From the NCBI GenBank assembly GCA_023055355.1, contig JALJCS010000035.1:248001-312000 (forward strand): DNA of 64,000 bases. The letters run 5' to 3'. Shown here one piece after another: positions 1-9,097 of the stretch (position 1 is its first letter; every line of letters starts with the position of its first letter). Source of the DNA: Agelaius tricolor. Its lineage: Eukaryota > Chordata > Aves > Passeriformes > Icteridae. A program made the translations under genes and the position numbers. Under the pieces are notes generated by a model. That model was not told the origin of the DNA. It searched no databases and was given only the letters and a program-made list of their open reading frames with translations.

Positions 1-2249
1 GGAGAACCTGATAACAGCTCAGTGCAGCACAAGAGCAGGAGCTGGGTCATTTTGGTCGCCTGACCAGCTCTTCAGGGAGACAGAATTCAAGCTCAGGTCA
101 CTTGTGGCAGTGCCAGGGCTCCCCACGGCAGTCAGTTTTCAGGCACTGTCTGGCTCTGTGTGAGGAAGGGCTGCAGAGAACGAGCAGCAGTCCATGGAGG
201 GGTGGAGGGCACCAGTGGTTGTGGCACATCAGTGTCTCTGCTACGGCTAATCCCTAAAAATGATGGTTATTACAGAGAGGAAGAACATGGCAGGAGGTGA
301 CCTGGAGGAGACAGCAGATGGGAAAGCAGCAGGAGAAGGAGCAGCTGTGCCCCAGGAGGGGCTGCTGGACAGGGGCAGGCTCTGCTACTGCAGCAGCGCA
401 GGGCCCTCTGCAGTGGGTTCACAGTGGTTGGGAAATGCTCCTGTGGTAAATAGGCACACCAGGTCCCTGATCAGGGCTGTGCCTGGGGCACGGCAGAGGG
501 CAGGGATGGGCTGGGAGGTTATGTACACCTTCCCACCCTGCTGCTGGCCCAGTCAGCAGCTGCACAGTGCCTCATTATCGCCCGGATCATCCAACCCATC
601 CAACCACCGTGGGCTGGGAGCAGCTCTGACCTCAGGGCTGTTAGCTAGGATATCTTGTGCCAGCAGCACAATGGCATGTATACATGTGTTGTTATTTTCT
701 CCTTCCCTCTACACTTCCCTCTCTTCAGGGCGGTTCTGCTTTTGTTTGGAGAAAACCCAAAACCAATCCTGACTTGTTTTCCCATTTTCCAGGCAGCATG
801 GAGCAGGTTTAACACACCCAAAAATGGGTGGGCTTGGGTGTTTCAGGGGCACTTTTACTCCTGCCCTCTACAGCACAATCTCAGCTCCCTTTATCTTGGG
901 ACCCAAAAGCTGTTTTGGAGCTCAGTCCTACCAAAACCCTGCTCTGAGGATAGCTGATAGGCTGAGAACAAGCAAGCTGTGGAGACACAAAACGGAGCCT
1001 CAGGATCCTGACTTACATAGTTTATATGCAGATTTTTTTTTTTAAAAAGAAGAAAAAAGCTCAATCCCACTCACAGCTTTTTATGGGGATGGAGGAGGTT
1101 ATTCAGTAACCCGCACGTTCACAAAGGCACTTTTGTTCCTAATAGGGCCTGAAATGTTACGACCTAATGTGTAACTTCCCCATTTACTCATGTACAGCAC
1201 CGGGGTTACTCTGTAAGGACACGGAATAGCTGCTCCTAGGGACCCTGCAGGGCAGCACCTGTGGGGACGGGGCTGTGCCACCCTGGGCATGCCAACAGCA
1301 GCTCCCTGGGCAGGGCACAGCCATGGCCATCATCATCCTCCTCATCAGCGGGGCTGGCTGCTCAAAAACCTGCTCTGAGCACGGGCTGGGGCAGAGCAGC
1401 TCAGCACCCAAAAAGCTGGGATGTGAAGCCACCTGGCCATGCCTGGGAGTTGTGATGAATGGGAACCAGCCTCTCCCTGCAGCCAGAGGCGGTGGCTTGT
1501 TCAGGAAAATGCAAGCTCCTTACACTTCTAAGGTCCTTTAGGTTTTTCAGCAGTTGGCTTTAAGGAAAGGTGAGGCATCCCCACTAGAGACAGGAGAAAA
1601 GAGTCTGGGACAACTAAAACAGTCCATTGGAGAAGTGAGTGCAAAACTAATGCTTTATCTCCTTCCCCAGCCTGTGCCTGAGCCCTCCTTATTACCTGAA
1701 GTTGTAACTGTCACTGAAACAGAGATATTGTTTGCTTTTCTAATCCCAGCAGGGGATTAGTTTGAATCACAGGGACCAGGAGCCTTCATAATATGAGACC
1801 TAGGCAGTGAAACTGCAGCTGATGCTGTTATTCAACTCAGTAACTGGGTCTTTGAGGAATTATTCTGCATTATTTGCTTCTCTTGTATCGCATGGCAGGA
1901 AGCGCCACAGGATAATTACTCACATTAGAAATGCTTCCTTTGGTCTGTTTTGAGCACTTCATGTCTCATCTTTCCGGGTGCCCTGTGTCAGAGAAGGGTT
2001 CCAGGGGCTGCTGGGCTCTTCTGGGGTTACCATGGAGGGGCTTCTGGTCTGTTGCTGGATTTTGCACTTGCTTGTATTTTACTGATAATGTCTCATAATA
2101 GACACAGCTTTTCACACCTTTATGGGGGAAAATTACTTTGTTAAAGAAAGTGAACAGGGGCAGGAGGGCACAAAACTGCAGAAAAATTAATTTTGGGGGC
2201 TTTGTTTTCTGTCTTTTCCTGGGCATACTTTCAGTGGCTTTTATCAGGA
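1..2249. other. Unique noncoding sequence, no gene seen
   Basis: No open frame here resembles a known protein. The longest (260-772, + strand, 170 codons) is low-complexity and has no domain. A homopolymer T tract lies at about 1028-1042. The block 1097-1230 is listed separately as a weak candidate conserved element. Nothing else stands out. Confidence 0.6.
1097..1230. promoter_or_regulatory. Weak candidate conserved noncoding element
   Basis: This block differs in texture from its G/C- and CAG/CTG-rich surroundings. It has balanced composition, several retained CpG dinucleotides (CCCGCACGTTC, TTACGACC, CACCGGGG) and little internal repetition. Those traits are typical of constrained noncoding DNA in birds, where unconstrained CpG decays. 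Conservation cannot be measured from one sequence, so this is only a suggestion. Confidence 0.2.
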
Positions 2250-2393
2250 TGCCTCATCCCTGGAAGTGTCCAAGGCCAGGTTGGATGGGTGTTGGAGTAG
2301 CCTGGCCTGGTGGAAGGTGTCCTTGCCCACAGCAGGAGGTGGAACTGGATGAGTTTTACATCCTTTCCTCTAACTCTTCTATGATTCTATCAT
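2250..2393 (+). mobile_element. CR1-type LINE, 3' end fragment (sense on +)
   Basis: The segment runs CCTCATCCCTGGAAGTGTCC, AAGGCCAGGTTGGATGG, CCTGGCCTGGTGGAAGGTGT and then TTCTATGATTCTATCA. This is the order of the terminal part of avian CR1 elements read in the sense direction, including the short tandem octamer-like 3' tail in place of a poly-A tail. Only about 145 bp remain, so the element is severely 5'-truncated, as most genomic CR1 copies are. There is no coding capacity. The GGTCCCTTCCAACC motif normally just before the tail is degraded here. Confidence 0.85.
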
Positions 2394-4066
2394 TTTATTT
2401 TATCAAATCCAAGTTTAGAGGAAAAGCAAATTTTCTTAGGTAATTCGTACTGCCCAAGGGCCTGTCAAGGACCTCTGGGGCACCATCTGCAGTGCGTGGT
2501 CCCTTCTGTGGCCCTGGGTGTCTGGAGATGTGTCCTCAATTCCACAAAGCCTGCTCATCCCTAAGGCAAATTCCTGAATAGCTGCAAGCATCAACTTACC
2601 CCCAAGTGCAACCTACAGCAGTGGGATGGGTGAACACCCCCTTCCTGGCAGCAGCAGCAGCAGCTTCCAGTCCCACATCCATGGCTTTGCTTCACACAGA
2701 CACTCTGACTTTGTTTACTCTTTCCTTTATCTGCCTGGCCTTTCTGCAAATATTATTGCATTCGTTGGAATAGACCAATTAAGTGGCCAGAGCCCTTAAT
2801 GAAAACCTTGACTTTTCTTTAACCTTCCTGAGGAATTGCTCATTAGTGGGAAATGTTGCTGCTGGTTTGTACACATGGGCAGAGAATTCTCCAAACCCTT
2901 CTCCAGGTGGGATGGTGCCAGCTCCAGCAGTGGGAATCCCAGTTGTCCCATTCTTATGGTTGCTGATAGCTTAGAAAAGGCAAAAATAGACCTTTGGTGC
3001 ACTGCCAAAGATGTGCACCTGCGAGATCTTTTGAAAGAAACAGCTGAAATAAGTGCTTTGCAGAATGATGGCATCTCTGGTTTCAGGTCTTTAGCCAAAA
3101 AGGGATCCCAGTGATGCACAGGGAAGGGAAAAACTATTCTGCTTCTCCCCGCTCTTCCTCCTTTGCACCTCAGTGAGAAAATAGGTCATTTTGTCCTGTG
3201 CCAAAAGCAAAATGATAAGAAAAGCTTTTTTTTTTTTTTATTCTGTCCTAATTTTAGACTCTTTAGTGTTTTGAAATGTTGGACTCCTAACAGAGAGCAC
3301 AAGTTTCCTTTGCTCACCAGCTGCTCTGATTTCTCATGCAAGCAAAGGACTCCTGCTCTCTACCCCCTCCCCAAACAAAGAATTAGACCCCATGTATGTG
3401 TATTTCACCAGAGTCCAAGCACCTGTGTGAAGATCCTGAAATACTTCTGACAGAGAATTGTTCATAGTAGTAAATTTTTAAAATGAAGCTTCTTTTTTTT
3501 TAAAAAAAATCATTAATTCTTGAGAAAATATTTATCCTCTTCCAACTTGTTGTGATATCACTTGGAATCAAGAAGTTTAGCAAAGCTGTTAGAGACAGAT
3601 CTTGGAATAATTAGAATCAGTGCAACTGAAGCACAATTTCTCAAGACTGATGTTTTTCCCTTCCTTTCTCTGCTTATGCTCCACGCAGCAATTGTTCCAG
3701 TGGGAAACAGGTGGAAAGGAAATTGAGGTTTCATTGCATTCATTTCTAATTACTGCTTTCTATCTCTAATGGGAGCGGAATGCTTAATCTTTGAACTACA
3801 ATGTCAAAATATATTTGCTAGCTAGATCAAATTAAAATAATCCCTCACCTTATTTCCTCCAGCATAATAATTGCTCTGTTTTATTTATATGCCATGGACA
3901 GATTAACATTTAATCCCTCTTGTTGTATTCATATCCCAAATGACCGTGCCCTGGCTAGGAGAGGAGGAAGTGGAGCAGGTGTGTTACAGTTCTGGGATGG
4001 GTGATGTTCTCCTGTACCTGCCATGGTGACTGAGTGACACCAGGCCAGGTTACCTGTGAGGAGGTA
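2394..4066. other. Unique noncoding sequence, no gene seen
   Basis: Mostly single-copy-looking DNA. It contains short homopolymer tracts (T run near 3225-3239; T then A runs near 3492-3508) and an AT-rich part around 3745-3920 with several TAAT motifs. No exon, RNA gene or repeat family was recognised. Confidence 0.55.
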
Positions 4067-4626
4067 TCAGAATCCCAGAATGGATTTGGGTTGGGAGGGA
4101 CCCCAAAGGTCATCTCCTCCCACCCCCCTGCCATGGCAGGGACACCTCCCACTGTCCCAGGGACCCCTCCCACTGTCCCAGGTGCTCCAGCCCCAGTGTC
4201 CCAGGGACACCTCCCACTGTCCCAGGGACACCTCCCACTGTCCCAGGTGCTCCAGCCCCAGTGTCCAGCCTGGCCCTGGGCACTGCCAGGGATGCAGGGG
4301 CAGCCCCAGCTGCTCTGGGCACCTGTGCCAGGGCCTGCCCACCCTTATCCCATCTAATCCTACTCTCTGTCAGTGTGAAGCCATCCCCCCTGTCCTGGCA
4401 CTCCAGTTCCTTATAAACAGTCTCTCTCCATCTTTCCTGTGGGTTCCCTTCAGGCGCTGGAAGGCCACAATGAGGGCACCCCAAAGCCTTCTCTTCTGCA
4501 GGCTGAACAATCCCAATCCTCTCAGCCTTTCCTCCCAGCAGAGCTGCTCCAACCCTCTGCTCGTCCTGGTGCCTTCTCTGGGCTCCCTCCAGCAGCTCCA
4601 GCTCCTCCCTGTGCTGGGCCAGGCCT
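4067..4626 (-). mobile_element. CR1-type LINE, 3' part (sense on -)
   Basis: Read on the + strand this is the reverse complement of a CR1 3' region: AATCCCAGAATGGATTTGGG, GGTCATCTCCTCCCACC, CCTGCCATGGCAGGGACACC, GGGCACTGCCAGGGATGCAG, ACCTGTGCCAGGGCCTGCCC, CTAATCCTACTCTCTGTCAG, GAAGCCATCCCCCCTGTCCT, GCTGGAAGGCCACAATGAGG, TCTTCTGCAGGCTGAACAAT and CAGCAGAGCTGCTCCAACCC in family order. At roughly 560 bp it is the longest CR1 copy in the window. It covers the 3' untranslated part and perhaps the very end of ORF2, but no intact reverse-transcriptase frame. An internal tandem duplication (4139-4267) interrupts it and is listed separately. Open frames crossing it are accidental. Confidence 0.9.
4139..4267. 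repeat. Nested tandem duplication inside a CR1 copy
   Basis: Two copies of a roughly 65-bp block start at 4139 and 4204. Each copy begins with two near-identical 21-bp subunits (starting at 4139 and 4160, then 4204 and 4225) built on GGGACACCTCCCACTGTCCC. The remainder, GGTGCTCCAGCCCCAGTGTC, follows in both. An unexpanded CR1 has one copy of each part, so a 21-bp duplication was followed by a 65-bp duplication. This looks like a minisatellite starting inside a transposon. Confidence 0.85.
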
Positions 4627-4823
4627 GAGGCAGCTTTGCTGGCGGGGTGTCCTGAGATCAAGATATTCTCTTGTACTGAGGGGTGGAACAAAAACCAGGA
4701 TGCGGTAACCTCTGAGCCTGTTTTATACATATTTATGTCTGGGATCTTGGTTGAAATTTATGGTAATAAACCAGAGCTGAATCTAGATGTGTTCTTGAGC
4801 TGGGCCTTGGTTAGACCAAAGTT

Positions 4824-4935
4824 AGAGACAAGTGTCTGGATGGGCAACCTGGTCACCTCAGAAGGTGTCCCTGCCCAGGGCAGGGCTTTGGAATGAGATG
4901 AGCTCTAAGGTCCCTTTGAACCCGAGCCATCCTCT
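4824..4935 (+). mobile_element. CR1-type LINE, short degraded 3' end (sense on +)
   Basis: TGGATGGGCAACCTGGTCAC, GAAGGTGTCCCTGCCCAGGG, GGAATGAGATGAGCTCTAAG and GTCCCTTTGAACCCGAGCCA follow the order of the last about 110 bp of CR1. The final tail repeat is eroded. Divergence looks greater than in the 4.07 kb copy, which suggests an older insertion. The copy lies about 200 bp from that oppositely oriented copy. Confidence 0.75.
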
Positions 4936-7204
4936 GAGGGCACAGGGCTAAAATGTGGCTCTAGTGAAGGGTGGAGGTTGTAGAGGTTTGTCTGTAGGAC
5001 AGACACAATCCTGACCATGAGCCCAGTGGCCAAGGCAGGGCACAGCTGTGGAAATCAAACTATTTTTCCATGCAAGATGAGGTCTCTGTTGAGGGATAGT
5101 AGATCTCCTTTGACCTTTATTTTCTATCTGTAGATGTGAAGAGCCCCTTTTCCAATTCTGCTTCCTGGAATTTTTTGGGTTTTTGTTTCTACGTCCCCTG
5201 GAGAGGGATTGAGGCTGAATTTGGAAAGTCTCCTAGCTGTTTCTCTGGAATTATTTCTTTTCTGTTTCCTCATCTAGTCCAAGTGGGAGCATTTGGTCAG
5301 TGCACCCAAGCAGTGTCCATCCTTTGTTACTTCTGCCCTCCAAGGCCCCTCAGCAACCACTGCCAGAGAAAGTTGGCCCCCAAGGCTTGAATTACAGTGA
5401 AGCCATGGATAGAAAATACACCATGAAATTTTATGGCTCCTGCAAAGGGGCTGCCATCTGCTTTTTCTTCCCCCCCGCCTTTCTTTTTTTATAGCCATTC
5501 CACAGTCTATTAAACCATTACTGTCTGCTCCCCCACTTCCCGCCAAGATCTGTGTCCATTTCAAAATACAGCACTTTCAAAGTGGCCCTTGGGAGTTCCC
5601 CAGGTCATTCGCACCGAACAGACCTTTACTGATCCTTTATTTAAATTGGAATCTATTTGTTCACATGCATAGGTATACATTGCTCTGAGCCCCTTGCCCC
5701 TCCACCTTCTCTTTCTTCACACAAACCAGAAAAAATCTTGCTGTGATGAGCCTGGACAAGAATTGTTGGATCTGGTTGTGCTTTACTGGTCCTGCATGGA
5801 TGGGTACTCTGAATTTCCAGCCTGAATGATGCTTGTTAGGCTCCTCCTGTGATGGGAGACAAAGGCTACAGGTACGGGGCTGCTTTGCAGAATTATCTGT
5901 AGTCCTACGAGTTGCAGGGCTATGAGTACTTTCTGCCTGAAGACGTATCTGTCTCCAAGCATCAAGCATGATCCCAGGAGCTCTGTCTCCTCTTGCTTTC
6001 CTGTGCTGCTCCTATTCCATCCCTTTCTTCACTGCTGTTTTATGAAGAGGGAACTGGATTCCACTTGTTTCTGAAAATCACTTTTGCACGTGGTGAGCTT
6101 TGCTATTTCTTGTGATGGGAGGGTTTTCCTTTCCTATAAACAGTTGGGTAGGTTTCATATCTCCTTCCCCCGAGTTTTTCATTCTGGAAGGTGGAACAAA
6201 ACGTCTTCAGCTGTGACAGGTGGGCTCGGGAGGGAACACCCAGCCCCTGCTGGGTGCCGGCGTCGCTCTGCAGGGAACTGGGGAGGTTGGACACTTGTGC
6301 AAGGCATTCCTGCCAGCTCCCTCCTCAAACTGACTCAGCTCTAAACCAAACCAGATTTCCATAGCAAATGTGCCTTTGCAACTTCTGCATCTATTGGAAG
6401 GGGATTGCAGGTGCCCGGGGTGTGATTTGCCTTTGGCTATCAAATTGCTCCCTCGTGGTCCCTGCGTAAAAAGCCCAGGTTTTCCTGAAGGTGATTTTCC
6501 ACCCCATCCTTGTCTCCTTTCCTGGCTGGTTCTGCACTGAACAAACGGCCACAGGGACCTGGGCAGCCTGGAGCACCCAGGGCAGAGCTGCTGCTGAGGT
6601 CACAGCCCAGCAATGCCCTGACTGCTCTGTAGAGCAGATGGCTCAGCTGTGTCAGTGATTTGTGCTCCACAGTCATTTGGAGATGCTATGAGATGGTTTA
6701 GGGCCACCTGCAGCATCCTGGGGAGGAGGAGAACGTCGCTGTTTCACCAGCCACATGGATACGTTTTCTTTAATCTCCAAGCTGTGCAAACAGGGCTCTG
6801 GAGAAGCAGCTTGGTGCAAACCCTGCTTCCCCCGTGGCTCCTGCTCTCCATGACGATCCTGCTGCACAGGCACAGCTGCCTGCCTGCGGCTCCGAGCCCT
6901 GCCTGGCCCCGGGGAGCTGGGCACCGCTAGAGGGAGATGGGAATGGTCCCGATCTCTCTAATTCTCCTGTTCTCTCTAATAATTAACAATTAACCTTTGC
7001 AGCTCCACTTGCTCTCCAGGACCTTCCGTACCTGGGAGGAGGAGCTCAGCCAGGTCTGCTGGGTCCTTGTTTTGGGAAACATCTTTGGTTTTTTCCTTAA
7101 TATAAATCACACAGCCTCACTCTGCTTGAATTCTGAACCCAAAACTTGGTTGGATGCTTCCATTTATGCTAACTAGGAGTCATTCATGTTCTCTGAGAAG
7201 TTTT
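4936..7204. other. Unique noncoding sequence, no gene seen
   Basis: No exon-like open frame, RNA gene or repeat family was recognised. Open frames of 60-100 codons occur on both strands but lack recognisable domains. The segment is of mixed composition. Confidence 0.55.
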
Positions 7205-7424
7205 ATGTGGGGCTAATTTGCTCTTCTTCAGTTTTTTTACCTGGGATAAAAAGTGTTTGAGGGCATCTGCAGCTGCAGGCAGAGTACAAGGGTGCCTGCA
7301 TTTCCCCATCCCTGATTTAACTGAGAATACAGGGTTTATTTTTAAGGTTAAGGTTAGTCCATGCTGCCAGAGGTTCACCAGCAATTTGAAAAAATGAAAC
7401 TAGAATGTTAAAATACTTTCCATC
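7205..7424. repeat. Unidentified diverged repeat, copy 1
   Basis: This segment aligns by eye, in direct orientation, with 8381-8594. Shared landmarks in the same order are TTTGCTCTTC, TACCTGGG(A/G)TAAAAAGTG, GCAGAGTACAAGG, CATTTCCCCATCCC, GATTTAA, TGCTGCCAG, ACCAGCAAT and AATACTT. Identity is roughly three-quarters by eye, with small indels. I see no terminal inverted repeats, CR1 features or coding capacity. It could be an old SINE-like or LTR fragment, or one half of a local duplication. The family is not known to me. Confidence 0.75.
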
Positions 7425-8380
7425 CCAAAATGTGGATCTTTCTTGATAATACTTGGAAGCACACAAAAACATTGGTTTGAAGTTAAGTTCATATGACTAA
7501 AATGAAGAAAATAATTGTTTTCAGTGTGTTTCCCTCAAACATGGATTTTCATTTTTTCCCTCTTTTTCATCTTTATACTGTGACTAAAAAAAATTAGAGA
7601 CAGGAAAAAAGCTAAAAGCAGCAGTGTGTGAGTGTGTGAGAGAGAAAGATTGTTGAAAACTGAGACACAGTTTCTTGGTTTGAAACAATGTGAGAATTTT
7701 CATTACTTGCATTTGGAAAAAAACGCAACCAAACCCTGAGCAAACTGAAACCTCATGTGCAAACTGTCAGATTCTTTCAGAAGCTATTTTTCACTTGAAA
7801 GCACTTGCTCATAGAAAGCATCTTGCCCAGCCTTACTATGGACACAAAAGCTGCACCTAATTGGTTCATATGTTGACAGGCATCTTATTAGGGAGAATAA
7901 CAGTGCGTGCGCTCCCCCCTCGCCACGCGGGATCACGGCTGGACCCTGTCATCCCCCAGCCTGGGGTCAGCTGCTGCAAGGGGAGGCAGCACTTGGGTGC
8001 CTTCATTTCTCCCTTTTCCATTGCAAATCAGCTCTGCAAATGGAACCTGGATGCTGGCAATTGCACGTGTCTGCTGGCTGGTGTGTGGTGTCTGCGCCCT
8101 CAAGGGCCATTGTGTTCTGGGACAATGACCAGCTGGGACATCCGTGTCCTCCTGGGACATCAGGTGTCCTGCTGGACTCTGGAACTGTTCAATGGGGAAG
8201 CTTTGGGGCCGAACTGGCCCAGACTGGTGCCTGATCTATGAATCCATCCCGGAGCTGTGGTGCCTGACTGAGCAGAGCCCAGAGGCACCACACTCTGCCC
8301 TGGTTTCCCATCTCTTTATGTGGTCAGAGTTCACAGCTTGGATACTACAATACTACAACACAACCCTAAGTACAGACAAC
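7425..8380. other. Spacer between the two diverged repeat copies
   Basis: The first part (7425-7860) is AT-rich and includes a short GTGTGA/GA-rich patch near 7624-7650. The second part (7900-8290) is GC-richer. Open frames here (for example 7861-8241, 126 codons) show no domain. If the flanking copies were the LTRs of one element this would be its interior, but nothing retroviral such as a protease or reverse-transcriptase motif is visible. Confidence 0.45.
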
Positions 8381-8594
8381 ATGTAATTGTGTTGATTTGC
8401 TCTTCAGCTTTTCTACCTGGGGTAAAAAGTGACAGGTGCTTCCCTAGCCACAAGCAGAGTACAAGGCTGTCTTCATTTCCCCATCCCGATTTAAGCCAAA
8501 ATTCAGAGCTTATCTCTCAGGAAAAGGCTGGTCTGTGCTGCCAGTGGCAAACCAGCAATCTGGAATGTGAAATTAGGATGGTAAATACTTCCCA
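8381..8594. repeat. Unidentified diverged repeat, copy 2
   Basis: Direct-orientation partner of 7205-7424, offset by about 1.18 kb. Similarity starts near TTTGCTCTTC (about 8396) and fades after AATACTTCCC (about 8594). Sequence downstream of this copy does not resemble that downstream of copy 1. A plain tandem duplication of the full 1.18 kb period is therefore unlikely, unless its other parts have diverged beyond recognition. Confidence 0.75.
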
Positions 8595-9032
8595 ATGACA
8601 TTGTTATGGCTGAGGTTTTACCTGGGGATCTCAGGAGACACCAGAGGAAGGTTCCCTGCTTGCTGAGCATTGGCATGTAGCTCACACTCTAATTACACAC
8701 CATGTGGGATTTTCAGAAGTGCCTGCACAAGGAAGGTAGCTGAAACCTCAACAGCCTTGGTGTTTTCAAAAGCACCTTTGCCTCTCCAAATTCTTGTTCT
8801 CTGCTGGGGACTGGCAACCCCCACTTGGTGGCAACCTGATGGCCCAAGGCAACCTCCAGCTCAGAGTAAATTAGAGGCTGTAGTGTAAGCCATGCAACAG
8901 GTTAAACTCATCTCAAAGTGGTGCAAAGAGAAGTTCAGAGACTCTTTATTAGCTACAGAGCTAAACAAAAATCACAGGTTACAGTGTTCATTACCTCTCA
9001 GGCTTCATGGTGAGAATCTTGGGGGTCACATG
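8595..9032. other. Unique noncoding sequence
   Basis: Nothing recognisable in this stretch on either strand. Confidence 0.5.
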
Positions 9033-9097
9033 CAGTGCCTGGAGCTGGACTCAGTGATCTTTTTGGGGCCTTCCAACTCATTCTGGGATTCCAGGAA
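9033..9097 (+). mobile_element. Probable CR1-type LINE remnant, extreme 3' end
   Basis: GGAGCTGGACTCAGTGATCT, then TTTTGGGGCCTTCCAACTCA and TTCTGGGATTCC, match the CR1 order of 'GGACT...ATGATCTTT..GGTCCCTTCCAAC..ATTCTATGATTC' with many changes. Only about 65 bp are left. The call is less sure than for the other copies because of length and divergence. Confidence 0.6.

Noticed and set aside
260..772. 170-codon open frame
   Set aside because: No domain or homology recognised. Length is near what stop-poor GC-rich noncoding DNA yields by chance.
4056..4730. 190- and 206-codon open frames on both strands
   Set aside because: They lie in the CR1 3' end and its internal duplication. CR1 3' ends are untranslated and the products match no reverse transcriptase.
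7205..8594. Repeat pair as LTRs of an endogenous retrovirus
   Set aside because: No TG...CA ends, primer-binding site, polypurine tract or retroviral protein motif was seen. Kept only as an unidentified repeat.
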